From Thiomicrorhabdus cannonii (lineage in GTDB: Bacteria > Pseudomonadota > Gammaproteobacteria > Thiomicrospirales > Thiomicrospiraceae), in contig NZ_JACBGH010000004.1 in NCBI RefSeq assembly GCF_013391695.1, positions 62,001-126,000 on the forward strand: 64,000 nt of DNA, in the 5' to 3' direction. Positions 17,983 to 27,013 of this stretch are shown here, in pieces (the first letter of the stretch is position 1; every line of letters begins with the position of its first letter). The notes under the pieces are model-generated. The model was not told the DNA's origin. It worked only from the letters and a program-made list of their open reading frames with translations, and ran no database searches. The translations under genes and the position numbers were made by a program.

Positions 17983-18702
17983 ATGCCGCAGATGGAAACT
18001 CTCAAAATCAAACACATCAGCCAGTCGCCGCAGGCCGGCGGCTTCTATGTGTTGAACCTTGAGCTGGAGCAGGCCCCTACCAGTTTGGCTTACCGCTATA
18101 CCCTGCCCGAAGCCGCCTTGCAGGCAACCCTGTTTCATGCACAGCAAACGCAACTGCAACTGCTTAGCCAAGCGGCATTGGAACCTGCTTTTCTTGAAAA
18201 CTCAGCTCTAACCACACTTAGCGCACTAACGGACACTATGCCGGAAAAGACGCTTGCAGAAACTCAACAGGCCACCCTCCTGCTCGGTGCGGATTTAGGC
18301 ATCGGCCCTTTGCTGTATGAAGCACGCCGCCTGTCGCAAACCCATCGAGCGCCGCTTTTCGCCTTGTTGCATGCCAGCGAAGGTTTTCCATTTGCGGTCA
18401 AACCGGCCAAATTCATGGCAAGCGGCCTGCCGGTGCAAGCGATTGGCGCCTGCCCCTTGCTGGAGGACTGGAAAATCCCCAACCGCTTGAGCAGCGCCTG
18501 GGGATTGCCGGGGTGCTACGACGGCAACTTACCCGAACTGTTTGCGCGCTGGCTCGAAAGCGAACAACAACTTCGCACTACAAATAAAAATCCTGAACCT
18601 TGGCGGGTTCGCGCCTTTTTGCCCGAGTCGCTCAACCAAGCTTGCGCTCAGCTTGCTCACACGTATTCATGGTTGCAATTTGAAGCGATTGACGTCCCCT
18701 GA
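17983..18702 (+). CDS. Unrecognised protein at the end of the pyr cluster (possible FNR-like nucleotide-binding fold)
   Basis: About 239 residues, starting 24 bases after pyrC'. I do not recognise the family with certainty. LLLGADLGIGPLLYEARRL near residue 97 resembles the NAD-binding turn of ferredoxin-reductase-like electron-transfer subunits such as those of dihydroorotate dehydrogenase. However, the cysteine cluster of PyrK is absent. Position after pyrB-pyrC' hints at pyrimidine metabolism. Codons at 18260-18273 contain a 14-base perfect match to the dispersed repeat core (reading ETQQA). ATG 17983 is used; ATG 17992 is equally possible, and neither has a strong Shine-Dalgarno. Confidence 0.7.
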   Translation: MPQMETLKIKHISQSPQAGGFYVLNLELEQAPTSLAYRYTLPEAALQATLFHAQQTQLQLLSQAALEPAFLENSALTTLSALTDTMPEKTLAETQQATLLLGADLGIGPLLYEARRLSQTHRAPLFALLHASEGFPFAVKPAKFMASGLPVQAIGACPLLEDWKIPNRLSSAWGLPGCYDGNLPELFARWLESEQQLRTTNKNPEPWRVRAFLPESLNQACAQLAHTYSWLQFEAIDVP

Positions 18703-18755
18703 AACAGCCATCAAAAATAGCCGTTAAAAATATCCTCAAGCAACAGACTGACTCT

Positions 18756-19784
18756 TTAAGCCGTCAGCAGACTCACCGCAAAATAACCGCCCACCATCAG
18801 CATTAAAAACAAGATACCCGCCAGAATAAAAGCGCTTGAACCCACCTGCTTCATTTTGCTCACTTGCGTTTCCATTCCCAGTGCAACCATTGCCATGGTC
18901 AACAAAAAGGCGTCAAATTCGTGAATGGATCGTACCATTTCGAGCGGCAGCAGATTGAACGAGTTAAATGCGGTTACTGCCATGAAACCCACCGCAAACC
19001 ATGGAATCGAATCGCTCCAGGAGGGTTTTACGGAAGATTCACCACGCTGTTTACGCCCTAAAAACCACCCCACCACCAAAATCGCCGGTACTATCATTAA
19101 AACGCGCGTCATTTTCTCAATAACCGCTACATCCTGTGCCGAAGCCGGCAACACGCTGGCCGCACCCACCACCTGCGCCACCTCATGCAGGGTGCTGCCA
19201 AAATACAGCCCCTTGGCTTCCGCGCTCAGCTTAATAAGATGCAAACTATCCAAGAGCGGGTACAAAAACATGGCCACAGTACCGAAAACCACCACCGTTG
19301 CAACCGCCACGGCAGTTTGGTGGCCTTGCGCTTTGGTCGCGGGCTCCATCGCCACAACCGCCGCGCCGCAAATGGCGCTGCCGGCCGCAGTCAAAAGAGC
19401 GGTCTCCGGCTCCATTTTTAGGAGTTTTGTCCCCAATAGATAACCCGCCCACAAAATGCTTACCACCACCGTGGCTGCCAGCACAATACCTTGCCAACCA
19501 ATGGAAGCGACTTCCTGCAAGGTAATGGAAAAGCCATAGAGAATGATGGCCAAGCGCAGAATTTTTCTGGCCGAAAACTGAATACCGGCATGCCAGGCCT
19601 GCGGTATGTGATGCTGCAAGGTATTACCATAGAGTGCGCCCAGAACCATCCCGACAATCAGCGGGCTTAAGCCCAAATGCGTGAACAGACCGGTTTGAGA
19701 AATGGTGTGTGCAGTGACCGCAAACAAAGCAACCAGCAGAATCCCGTTTAGAGTATGGCCTCTGTCGGCCGTGGTCATAAACAT
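18756..19784 (-). CDS. YeiH/UPF0324 family putative anion exporter
   Basis: About 342 residues with roughly ten hydrophobic helices. Family segments include LSPLIVGMVLGALYGN, LRLAIILYGFSITLQEVA, AAGSAICGAAVVA and LHEVAQVVGAA. The family is annotated as putative sulfate or sulfur-oxyanion exporter, largely by analogy. ATG 19784 is selected because GGGAGGGG lies just upstream. It is divergent from a LysR-type regulator 111 bases away, the common yeiH-lysR arrangement, so the regulator probably controls it. A sulfur-compound role would suit a sulfur-oxidising host but is inference. Confidence 0.93.
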   Translation of the reverse strand: MFMTTADRGHTLNGILLVALFAVTAHTISQTGLFTHLGLSPLIVGMVLGALYGNTLQHHIPQAWHAGIQFSARKILRLAIILYGFSITLQEVASIGWQGIVLAATVVVSILWAGYLLGTKLLKMEPETALLTAAGSAICGAAVVAMEPATKAQGHQTAVAVATVVVFGTVAMFLYPLLDSLHLIKLSAEAKGLYFGSTLHEVAQVVGAASVLPASAQDVAVIEKMTRVLMIVPAILVVGWFLGRKQRGESSVKPSWSDSIPWFAVGFMAVTAFNSFNLLPLEMVRSIHEFDAFLLTMAMVALGMETQVSKMKQVGSSAFILAGILFLMLMVGGYFAVSLLTA

Positions 19785-19895
19785 AATAGCCCCTCCCAAG
19801 TGTTTAAAAGTCCACCCATAATTGGATTTAGAAACTATTTTAGGGAAGGAAAACTATTATAAAATCCTATTTAGTTATACAAACTATCGGAAAAT

Positions 19896-20768
19896 ATGAT
19901 GATTAAGCCCAGCCATCTACTAACCTTTGCCAAAGTGGCCGAACTCAAAAACATCTCCTTGGCTGCAGAAGCATTACATCGCTCGCAACCTGCAATTTCC
20001 GGCCAATTAAAAGCCCTGCAGGAATGTTTCAGCCAGCCTTTGTATGAGCGCAAGGGTATGGGAATTGAACTGACCGAACTGGGAGAGTCGCTTCTACCCT
20101 ACGCTCAACGCCAGGCAAAACTGTTGATTGATGCGGAAACGTTCCGCCTACAAATGGAATATGACCAAGTCGTTACCCTTAACGTGGGCGCATCCACCAC
20201 CCTTGCCAACTATGCCTTACCCAAGCTGATAGCTCGCTTTCATAGAGATTATCCAATGATCAAGGTCAATGTCATGGTGGGCAACACGCAACGGATCTTA
20301 CAGAACCTGACTGCGCTGGACGGCGCCTTTGTAGAAGGCCGCGTCTATGGCATTAAAAACACAGGCTACTTTCCAACCGTCTGGAAACAGGATGAACTGA
20401 TTGTAATCATGCCCGAACATCACCCTTTGGCTGAGCGCGATGAAATCACGCTGTCCGCCCTCTACGAGTATCCTTTGATACTTCGGGAGGCGGGGTCTGG
20501 CACCCGCGAAATGATTGAGCTGGCGTTTAAACAACGTCTGGATCTGGAGATCCAACCGGTCATCGAACTCTACAGTACCGAATCCATCAAGGAAGCGGTA
20601 CGCGTGGGGCTGGGAATTGCACTAATTTCCAAAATGGCGGTTGAAACGCTCCCGCCAAGCATACGCTGGCGCAGCCTGAAAGAAGAGGAACGCATTATCC
20701 GCCCTCTCTCTCTGCTGCTACCCGACCTAGGGCATAACACCCACTGGATTCGCGCGCTCATCCGTTAA
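19896..20768 (+). CDS. LysR-type transcriptional regulator
   Basis: 290 residues. A winged HTH at about 4-65 (FAKVAELKNISLAAEALHRSQPAISGQLKALQ, the canonical LysR helix pair) is followed by a periplasmic-binding-like effector domain. REAGSGTREMIE and VRVGLGIALISKMAVE are common to the YeiE/CysB/CbbR branch. It is divergent from the YeiH exporter, so the AT-rich stretch 19785-19895 should hold both promoters and the operator. I do not see a clean T-N11-A box that I would defend. The inducer is unknown. Confidence 0.94.
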   Translation: MMIKPSHLLTFAKVAELKNISLAAEALHRSQPAISGQLKALQECFSQPLYERKGMGIELTELGESLLPYAQRQAKLLIDAETFRLQMEYDQVVTLNVGASTTLANYALPKLIARFHRDYPMIKVNVMVGNTQRILQNLTALDGAFVEGRVYGIKNTGYFPTVWKQDELIVIMPEHHPLAERDEITLSALYEYPLILREAGSGTREMIELAFKQRLDLEIQPVIELYSTESIKEAVRVGLGIALISKMAVETLPPSIRWRSLKEEERIIRPLSLLLPDLGHNTHWIRALIR

Positions 20769-20830
20769 CTGCGCAAAACGGCACAGCACTGTTTAAGGAA
20801 AGGACTCTCCATGCCCGTTTCACGCCTGTC

Positions 20831-21067
20831 TTAGAAATTCATGTTTTCAATGGTCGCCACATGCTTGGCAAGCCTTTTTGAAAGTTCCTCCACCTGATGT
20901 ACCGCCTGCAGCAAAGCCTTAGCCTCGCTGGAGCCGATCGCCGCTTCGATGAGCATTTCCAGTTCCTCAAAATGCTCCTCGCCAATCATGGCCACCTGCT
21001 CGTCACTCAACATCTCTTTAAAGCGCACCACCACTTTGGCTGCATGGTCTTCAATCGTTAACGTCAT
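20831..21067 (-). CDS. Small acidic helical protein downstream of ppk2 (unknown)
   Basis: 78 residues, rich in Glu and Ala and predicted wholly helical, with heptad-like spacing in the second half (LLQAVHQVEELSKRLAKHV). I do not recognise a family. It lies 24 bases after ppk2 on the same strand and is probably cotranscribed. The start at 21067 follows an AAGAGGTGAAGC-like Shine-Dalgarno. A partner or regulator of Ppk2 is possible but only inferred from position. Confidence 0.6.
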   Translation of the reverse strand: MTLTIEDHAAKVVVRFKEMLSDEQVAMIGEEHFEELEMLIEAAIGSSEAKALLQAVHQVEELSKRLAKHVATIENMNF

Positions 21068-21091
21068 AGCTTCACCTCTTTACCGCTGCTC

Positions 21092-21886
21092 TTAGTCTTC
21101 TAAAAATATGTCTTCACCGGAACTGACAATCAACGGATCGGCTTGCCCGATCACCGCCTCATCCTTGCCGGCATAGGGAATCTGATTCAGCACGTAGCGC
21201 ATCGCCTCGATCCGCGCACGTTTTTTGTCGTTGGATTTCACAACAGTCCAGGGGGCATGCGCCGTATTGGTGTAGAAAAACATATCTTCCTTCGCCCGGG
21301 TATACTCCTCCCAGCGGTCCAGCGAAGCCAAATCCATCGGGCTCAACTTCCACTGCTTCAACGGATCGTGTTTGCGCTCGTTAAAACGGCGCAACTGCTC
21401 CTTACGTCCCACCGAAAACCAGAACTTCATCAGGCGGATGCCGTCGTTGGTGATCATCCGTTCAAACTCCGGCGCCTGATGCATAAACTGATTAAACTCG
21501 GTAGGCGAACAGAATCCCATGACCCGCTCCACACCGGCACGGTTATACCAGGAGCGGTCAAACAGCACGATCTCCCCTGCCGTCGGCATCTGCTCGATAT
21601 AACGCTGGAAGTACCACTGCCCTTTTTCCTTTTCAGAGGGTTTATCCAGCGCCACCACGCGGGCGCCACGCGGGTTCAAATGTTCCATAAAACGCTTGAT
21701 GGTGCCACCCTTGCCGGCGGCATCGCGCCCTTCGAACACCAGCACAATGCGCTCGTGGCTCTCCTTGACCCATTTCTGCAATTTCAACAGCTCAATCTGC
21801 AACAGGCGCTTGGTCTCTTCGTATTCGTCGCGCGCCATCTTCTCTTTATAGGGATAATTACTCTCGCTCGATGTAACCTTCTTCAT
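21092..21886 (-). CDS. ppk2: Polyphosphate kinase 2 (PPK2)
   Basis: 264 residues, a single-domain PPK2 that transfers phosphate between polyphosphate and nucleoside diphosphates or monophosphates. Walker A is GRDAAGKGGTIKRF near residue 52, the lid region carries PSEKEKGQWYFQRYI, and Walker B is EIVLFDRSWYNRAGVERVMG. Single-domain class I enzymes often favour NDP phosphorylation; I cannot fix the class from sequence alone. It is followed by a small helical ORF. Confidence 0.96.
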   Translation of the reverse strand: MKKVTSSESNYPYKEKMARDEYEETKRLLQIELLKLQKWVKESHERIVLVFEGRDAAGKGGTIKRFMEHLNPRGARVVALDKPSEKEKGQWYFQRYIEQMPTAGEIVLFDRSWYNRAGVERVMGFCSPTEFNQFMHQAPEFERMITNDGIRLMKFWFSVGRKEQLRRFNERKHDPLKQWKLSPMDLASLDRWEEYTRAKEDMFFYTNTAHAPWTVVKSNDKKRARIEAMRYVLNQIPYAGKDEAVIGQADPLIVSSGEDIFLED

Positions 21887-22108
21887 GCCTCTTCCCTTAC
21901 TACCCTTGCTAAAAAGTACCGTTTTTCAGTATACCTCTCTCAAACGCCCGCAGACGCGTGTTTGCCCTAAAACGTCACAAAAATTGATGCCGGACAAATT
22001 CGCTCGTGTCCCTACCGCAGGCAGGCGCCAAAGACATGCAGACCACAAACACGCTATAATGATTGCCGGCAGGATTGCCAACAGAACGTCTTAATTGGAG
22101 AGCGCGAA

Positions 22109-22834
22109 ATGAGCGAAGAGACTGCTTTATTAGAACGTTATCACAGCGTACAAAACCGCATCGCCAAGGCCGTTGAACAAGCCGGCAGAAAACAGGGCAG
22201 CGTCGCTTTGCTGGCGGTCAGCAAAACCAAACCGGTAGAGATGATCGCCGCCTTGGCCAAAGCGGGGCAAAGCTCTTTTGGTGAGAACTATCTGCAGGAA
22301 GCGCTCCCTAAAATCGCCCAGCATCCTGAACTGGAATGGCACTTTATCGGCCCGATTCAATCCAATAAAACCAAACCGATTGCAGAAAATTTCGCCTGGG
22401 TGCACAGCGTTGACAGACTCAAAATTGCCGAACGGTTAAGCCACCAGCGCCCCGCTGCACTGGGCAATCTGCAGATTCTGCTGGAGGTCAATATCAGCCA
22501 TGAGGCGAGCAAAGCCGGCTTTTCTCCCGACGAACTCATAGACGCCGCAAAACAGGTCGCCCAACTGCCGAATCTGACCTTACGGGGTCTGATGGCCATT
22601 CCTGAAATTTCCGATGACCCTCAGCAGCAGCGCGCCGTGTTTGCGCAAATGAAAGCACTGTTGCAGCAACTGCAAAACGCTCTGCCGGATCTGCCGCTGG
22701 ATACCCTTTCAATGGGGATGTCGGGCGACCTGGAAGCCGCCATTCTGGAAGGCGCCACCATCGTGCGCATCGGCACCGATATCTTCGGCGCACGCAGTTA
22801 TCCGCAAACCGCCACGCAATCAACCGGGGAATAA
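22109..22834 (+). CDS. yggS: YggS/PLPBP pyridoxal-phosphate homeostasis protein
   Basis: 241 residues, TIM-barrel PLP-binding protein with no known catalytic reaction, which maintains free PLP and amino-acid balance. The PLP lysine lies in ALLAVSKTKPVEMI near residue 39. FGENYLQEALPKI, WHFIGPIQSNK and LSMGMSGDLEAAI are diagnostic. In many proteobacteria yggS is followed by proC and yggT. Here a GGDEF-EAL gene is inserted between yggS and proC, so the usual cluster has been split. A TATAAT at 22055-22060 may be its -10 box; GGAG precedes the ATG. Confidence 0.97.
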   Translation: MSEETALLERYHSVQNRIAKAVEQAGRKQGSVALLAVSKTKPVEMIAALAKAGQSSFGENYLQEALPKIAQHPELEWHFIGPIQSNKTKPIAENFAWVHSVDRLKIAERLSHQRPAALGNLQILLEVNISHEASKAGFSPDELIDAAKQVAQLPNLTLRGLMAIPEISDDPQQQRAVFAQMKALLQQLQNALPDLPLDTLSMGMSGDLEAAILEGATIVRIGTDIFGARSYPQTATQSTGE

Positions 22835-22960
22835 TACTCATGAATTAACTGCGTTTATTGAAGGAGAGAATTTTTTATCTTTTGGGCAGCAAACGCCGCC
22901 TTTAAAATACGCGGGATAAACGGCCGGGGTCTTCCCTCTCTCTTTAAGGATGAAAAGCAG

Positions 22961-25267
22961 ATGTTGTTTAAGAAAAATATTTGGTCGCTTTTCTATTTGA
23001 TTCTGGCCATCAGCTCCCTGACCCTGCTCTCGCTGTTTTTCAGTAAATACCAGACGCTGGAACACGCCATTTTCAAAGAGCTGTCGTCCCTCAACCGTCT
23101 TATCAGCAACAACTTTCATTCAACCCTGGTCGAAAACGAACTGCTGCTCGACATTCTCGGCAACAATCTGCTGGAGAATCAGACCTATCTGGATCAGACC
23201 AAATCCCAGCAACTGCTCAAGAAAATGCTCGATGCCAAACCGGAGCTCGCCGGGTTCGGGCTGGTAGATCCACAAGGCCGTTTCTTAAGCCTAAGCGGTA
23301 GCGCGGCTATCGACAAGCTGCCCAATCTGCTGGAAATGAATGCTAGCAAAGAGAGTTTTGAGCGTGCTTTGAAGAGCGAACGCATGGTGCTCGGCTCCAC
23401 CTACTTTTTTGCCCCCTTAGACGCCTGGGTCGTCCCGCTGCGCAAAGCGCTCCGAGACGAATTCGGCCAGGTCGTGGCGGTCATGACAACCGGCATCCGC
23501 ATCGACGACCGGGGATTTCTTGGCAAAACCGACCTGGGCCAGAACCGCGGCATTTTATTTGCCAACGCTTACAACCAATCGAGAATCTATATCAGCGGCA
23601 TCCGCCCGGAGCAATATCCACAATACTATTCCGAAAACATCCCGCCGGCCGTCATCGACGACATCAACAGCCAGCTCATCCGCAATTACGGGGTAAGCAT
23701 CACCCAAGCCCAGTCCGGCGCCCATGAGGGGCCTTATTTTTTCGAACACTACTCCAACACCTTTGAACACGCCGCTTTGCAAAGCGCCGCGTATGATCCC
23801 GACTACGGGGTATGGGCGATCGTCGCCGAATCCGCCTCGCGCCTGAACCACACCCTGATCAAAACCTTTGTGGACTATCTGCTGATTTTTATCGTTTTCA
23901 ACGCCATTATTTTCTGGCTGATCAAAACCATCCACCGAAATGAAAGTCGTACGCGCCAGACTCTGCAGTTTCACGCCAATCACGATCCGTTGACCGGGCT
24001 CTACAACCGCTACCATCTGCAACAGATTTTCAAACAGCGCGGCCTGCAGAAAACCCACGCGTATAGCGTGCTGTTTATTGACCTGGATAACTTCAAAAAC
24101 ATCAATGACGCCTTCGGCCACGGCATCGGCGACAAAATTCTGGTGCAGGTTTCCAAACGCCTGCAGAGCTTTGTCTCCCAGTCCGAACAGATTTTCCGCT
24201 TTGGCGGAGATGAATTTGTGGTCATCCTGTTTGACAGCGACAAAGACATCCCGATCGCCCGGGAGATTATCCAGACACTCTCCCAGAGTTATGAAGTGGA
24301 TGGCATGAGCTTCAATATCGGCGCCAGCATCGGCATTGCCAGAAGCACTGAAGAAAACTTCTTTATCGACACCCTGCTGAGCCAGGCCGATATGGCGATG
24401 TATGAAGCCAAAAAGCGCAAGAATTCGGTCGAAGTTTTTTCCGACGAAATCAAGCAGCTCTCCGACCGCAAGATGTTCATCGAACACCACCTAAGACGCG
24501 CAATGGAACACGGCGAAATCTATGTGGTCTATCAACCGCAATTCAACCGTCAGGGTGAACTCTACGGCGTGGAGTGTCTGGCGCGCTGGGAAAACCCGGA
24601 ATTGGGATTTGTGTCGCCGGATGAATTCATCCATATCGCCGAGGAGATCGGCATTATGCCGGGCCTGGGACTGTTCATCACCCAGACGGCACTGAACGCG
24701 ATGGCCGCTTTACAATTGCGCAGCGGCCACTATTTCCGCGTATCGGTCAATGTTTCCGTCAAACAGTTTCTCGACCCGCATTTTTACCGGAAGTTTATGG
24801 CGGCTATCCGCGACAGCGGCTTGCAGAGCAGTGATGTGACGCTTGAGGTGACCGAATCGCTGTTTATCGAAGAACTCGACAGGGTATTGCCGGTTCTGCA
24901 ACAGCTGCACGCGCAGCATGTCAGCATCGCTCTCGACGACTTCGGTACCGGCTACTCCTCCTTGTGCATGTTGCGCAAACTGCCGATCAACGAGCTTAAA
25001 ATCGACCGGAGTTTTGTCGAACACATGCTGCAGGACTTAAAAGACCAGGGATTGGTCAAAAGTATTATCGAAATCGCCCAGAAGGTGGGAATGCATACCC
25101 TGGCCGAAGGAGTCGAGGTTCAACAGCAGGCGGAATTACTCGCCAAATTCGGCTGTGATGTGTATCAGGGCTATCTCTATTCCAAACCCCTCAAACTGAA
25201 CGAATTCGAGGCGTTTCTGGAATCATACGAAGCAGAAAAGAAAAAGCCGCTAAACGCTAACGTTTAA
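22961..25267 (+). CDS. Membrane GGDEF-EAL cyclic-di-GMP protein
   Basis: 768 residues. TM1 (about 8-28) and TM2 (about 303-325) flank a periplasmic Cache-like sensor of about 275 residues. The GGDEF domain (about 340-500) has an intact RFGGDEFVVI. The EAL domain (about 515-760) carries VECLARWENP in place of EAL, with DDFGTGYSSL intact. The Cys substitution in EAL is tolerated in some active enzymes, so both activities are possible. AAGGA ten bases before ATG 22961 supports the start. It sits between yggS and proC. A hairpin terminator overlaps its stop codon. Confidence 0.93.
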   Translation: MLFKKNIWSLFYLILAISSLTLLSLFFSKYQTLEHAIFKELSSLNRLISNNFHSTLVENELLLDILGNNLLENQTYLDQTKSQQLLKKMLDAKPELAGFGLVDPQGRFLSLSGSAAIDKLPNLLEMNASKESFERALKSERMVLGSTYFFAPLDAWVVPLRKALRDEFGQVVAVMTTGIRIDDRGFLGKTDLGQNRGILFANAYNQSRIYISGIRPEQYPQYYSENIPPAVIDDINSQLIRNYGVSITQAQSGAHEGPYFFEHYSNTFEHAALQSAAYDPDYGVWAIVAESASRLNHTLIKTFVDYLLIFIVFNAIIFWLIKTIHRNESRTRQTLQFHANHDPLTGLYNRYHLQQIFKQRGLQKTHAYSVLFIDLDNFKNINDAFGHGIGDKILVQVSKRLQSFVSQSEQIFRFGGDEFVVILFDSDKDIPIAREIIQTLSQSYEVDGMSFNIGASIGIARSTEENFFIDTLLSQADMAMYEAKKRKNSVEVFSDEIKQLSDRKMFIEHHLRRAMEHGEIYVVYQPQFNRQGELYGVECLARWENPELGFVSPDEFIHIAEEIGIMPGLGLFITQTALNAMAALQLRSGHYFRVSVNVSVKQFLDPHFYRKFMAAIRDSGLQSSDVTLEVTESLFIEELDRVLPVLQQLHAQHVSIALDDFGTGYSSLCMLRKLPINELKIDRSFVEHMLQDLKDQGLVKSIIEIAQKVGMHTLAEGVEVQQQAELLAKFGCDVYQGYLYSKPLKLNEFEAFLESYEAEKKKPLNANV

Positions 25268-25271
25268 CGGC
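25246..25271 (+). terminator. Hairpin terminator overlapping the GGDEF-EAL stop codon
   Basis: GCCGCTAAACG (25246-25256) pairs with CGTTTAACGGC (25261-25271) with one mismatch and a four-base loop. The TAA stop at 25265-25267 lies in the 3' arm. A pyrimidine-rich stretch with five T follows. Confidence 0.6.
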
Positions 25272-25579
25272 TCGGCTCTCCTTTTTGTTCCATGACCCGT
25301 CTAAAGGGCCGATGGATAAAGGGCAGTTTTAATTTTGTTATGCGACCGCCTCTCTAATTCACTTAACGGCTGCCTCGACGATAACTTGAACCTCCAAAGC
25401 GTTTTTTAATCCATTTTGTCAGCCGCCTTCATGCGGCCGCCACTTTTCGCCCCGCTACCCGGCCTGCTGAGTTTTTAGCGCGCGTTAAACACCGAATTGT
25501 AAGGCTATGCTTTAGCCATTTATCCTTTATAATGTTTCACCTTAACTCTTTTCATTTATGGCAAACGGAACTTTCAGTT
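25272..25579. other. Gap of about 310 bases before proC
   Basis: No supportable gene. It contains an orphan variant copy of the dispersed repeat (25457-25476) and a TATAAT at 25528-25533 that is a reasonable -10 box for proC, without a clear -35. Confidence 0.5.
25457..25476 (-). repeat. Dispersed repeat, single variant copy
   Basis: ACCCGGCCTGCTGAGTTTTT is the reverse-strand form of the repeat with C for T at one core position. It is intergenic and has no partner copy nearby. Confidence 0.7.
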
Positions 25580-26407
25580 ATGCAAGCAACCCTGTGTTTT
25601 ATTGGTGGCGGCAATATGGCCAAAAGCCTGATCGGCGGCCTGATTGCCAGCGGTTATCCGCAAGCGAAAATCATTGCGTCCGATCCAACCGAACTGCAAC
25701 GCCATAGCCTGACGCAGACCTTCGGCATTCACTGCTATGCCGACAACAATGAAGCCGTGCAGCTGGCGGATATTGTCATTCTGGCGGTCAAACCGCAGGT
25801 ATTGCAAACCGTCTGCAAAAACATTGCCGCCACCGTACAGCAAACCGAAGCGCTCATCGTTTCCGTCGCGGCCGGCATCCGCACCACCGATATCGACCGC
25901 TGGCTGGGTGGCGACATGGCGATTGTGCGCACCATGCCCAACACCCCGTCGCTGATCCAAAGCGGTGCGGCCGGCCTGTTTGCCAACCCCAAGGTCAGCC
26001 GCGCCCAGCGCGACGAGGCGGAGCACATTATGCGCGCCGCCGGCCTGACTATCTGGGTGGATGAAGAAACCCAGCTTGATGCGGTGACCGCGCTGTCGGG
26101 CAGCGGCCCGGCCTATTATTTCCTGTTTATGGAAGCGATGGAAAACGCCGCCCAGCAGATGGGACTGGACGCCAAGACGGCCCATCTGTTGACCATGCAA
26201 ACCGCGCTGGGTGCGGCCAAAATGGTCATGGAAAGCTCGGATGACTGCCAGACGCTGCGCAAAAACGTGACCTCGCCCAACGGCACCACCGAACAGGCGA
26301 TCAAAACTTTTGAACAGGCCGGATTACAGGGCATCGTCGCCCAGGCCATGCAGGCCGCGCGCAACCGTGCGGAAGAACTGGCCAATGAACTGGGAGGCGA
26401 AATCTGA
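25580..26407 (+). CDS. proC: Pyrroline-5-carboxylate reductase ProC
   Basis: Last step of proline synthesis, reducing pyrroline-5-carboxylate with NAD(P)H. About 275 residues. The N-terminal Rossmann turn is CFIGGGNMAKSLIGGLI, followed by ILAVKPQV, the family signature ALSGSGPAYYFLFMEAM and the C-terminal VTSPNGTTEQAIKTFE. ATG 25580 puts the glycine motif at the usual distance; an upstream in-frame ATG (25532) would add 16 residues unlike the family. Its stop overlaps the yggT start (ATGG at 26407). Confidence 0.97.
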   Translation: MQATLCFIGGGNMAKSLIGGLIASGYPQAKIIASDPTELQRHSLTQTFGIHCYADNNEAVQLADIVILAVKPQVLQTVCKNIAATVQQTEALIVSVAAGIRTTDIDRWLGGDMAIVRTMPNTPSLIQSGAAGLFANPKVSRAQRDEAEHIMRAAGLTIWVDEETQLDAVTALSGSGPAYYFLFMEAMENAAQQMGLDAKTAHLLTMQTALGAAKMVMESSDDCQTLRKNVTSPNGTTEQAIKTFEQAGLQGIVAQAMQAARNRAEELANELGGEI

Positions 26408-26985
26408 TGGAAACCATGAGCTCTCCGGCAGGCCAAGGCGGCTTGTTCCTGCTGCAGTTTGCAGTCGGCCTGGTCATTTTTGCGCTGATGCTGCGTTTTC
26501 TGATGCGTGCCGCGCATGTGGACTGGCGCCACCCGATCGTGCATTTCATCGCCAAAGTCACCAACCCGCTGTGCGCGCCGGCCAATAAAATACTGTCCAC
26601 GCGCGGCCGCTGGGACTGGGCGGCAATACTCACCGCCGTGGTGATTCAGGCCATCTTTGTCTGGGTGATCGGCCTGCTGACCGACCGCGATTTCGGCGCC
26701 GTGGCCATCGCCTTGGCCTCCATCACCGAAATCATGAACCAGCTGCTCGACATGATGTTCTGGCTGATTATCATCCAGGCGATTCTAAGCTGGGTGTCGC
26801 CGGGCTATAACCCCAATACCGAGATTTTCAATCAGATTACCCGCCCGATCCTGGCGCCCTTTCAGCGCATGATCCCGCCGATGGGTGGTCTTGATCTGTC
26901 GCCGCTTGCGGCGATTGTCGCCATTAAACTATTCCAAATCGTCGTCGTGGGTTCGATTGTCCAGCTCGCCCAGGGCATGCTGTAA
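26407..26985 (+). CDS. yggT: YggT family integral membrane protein
   Basis: 192 residues with two YggT repeats, each a pair of hydrophobic helices with the segment (W)(V/I)xPxxNP. Here [33 protein letters not shown] is the second copy (residues about 125-157). The family has no settled function, with roles proposed in osmotic tolerance and membrane organisation. It is translationally coupled to proC, as in many gammaproteobacteria. Confidence 0.94.
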   Translation: METMSSPAGQGGLFLLQFAVGLVIFALMLRFLMRAAHVDWRHPIVHFIAKVTNPLCAPANKILSTRGRWDWAAILTAVVIQAIFVWVIGLLTDRDFGAVAIALASITEIMNQLLDMMFWLIIIQAILSWVSPGYNPNTEIFNQITRPILAPFQRMIPPMGGLDLSPLAAIVAIKLFQIVVVGSIVQLAQGML

Positions 26986-27013
26986 TCACCCGCTTTTTGA
27001 TAGGTTAGACTTG

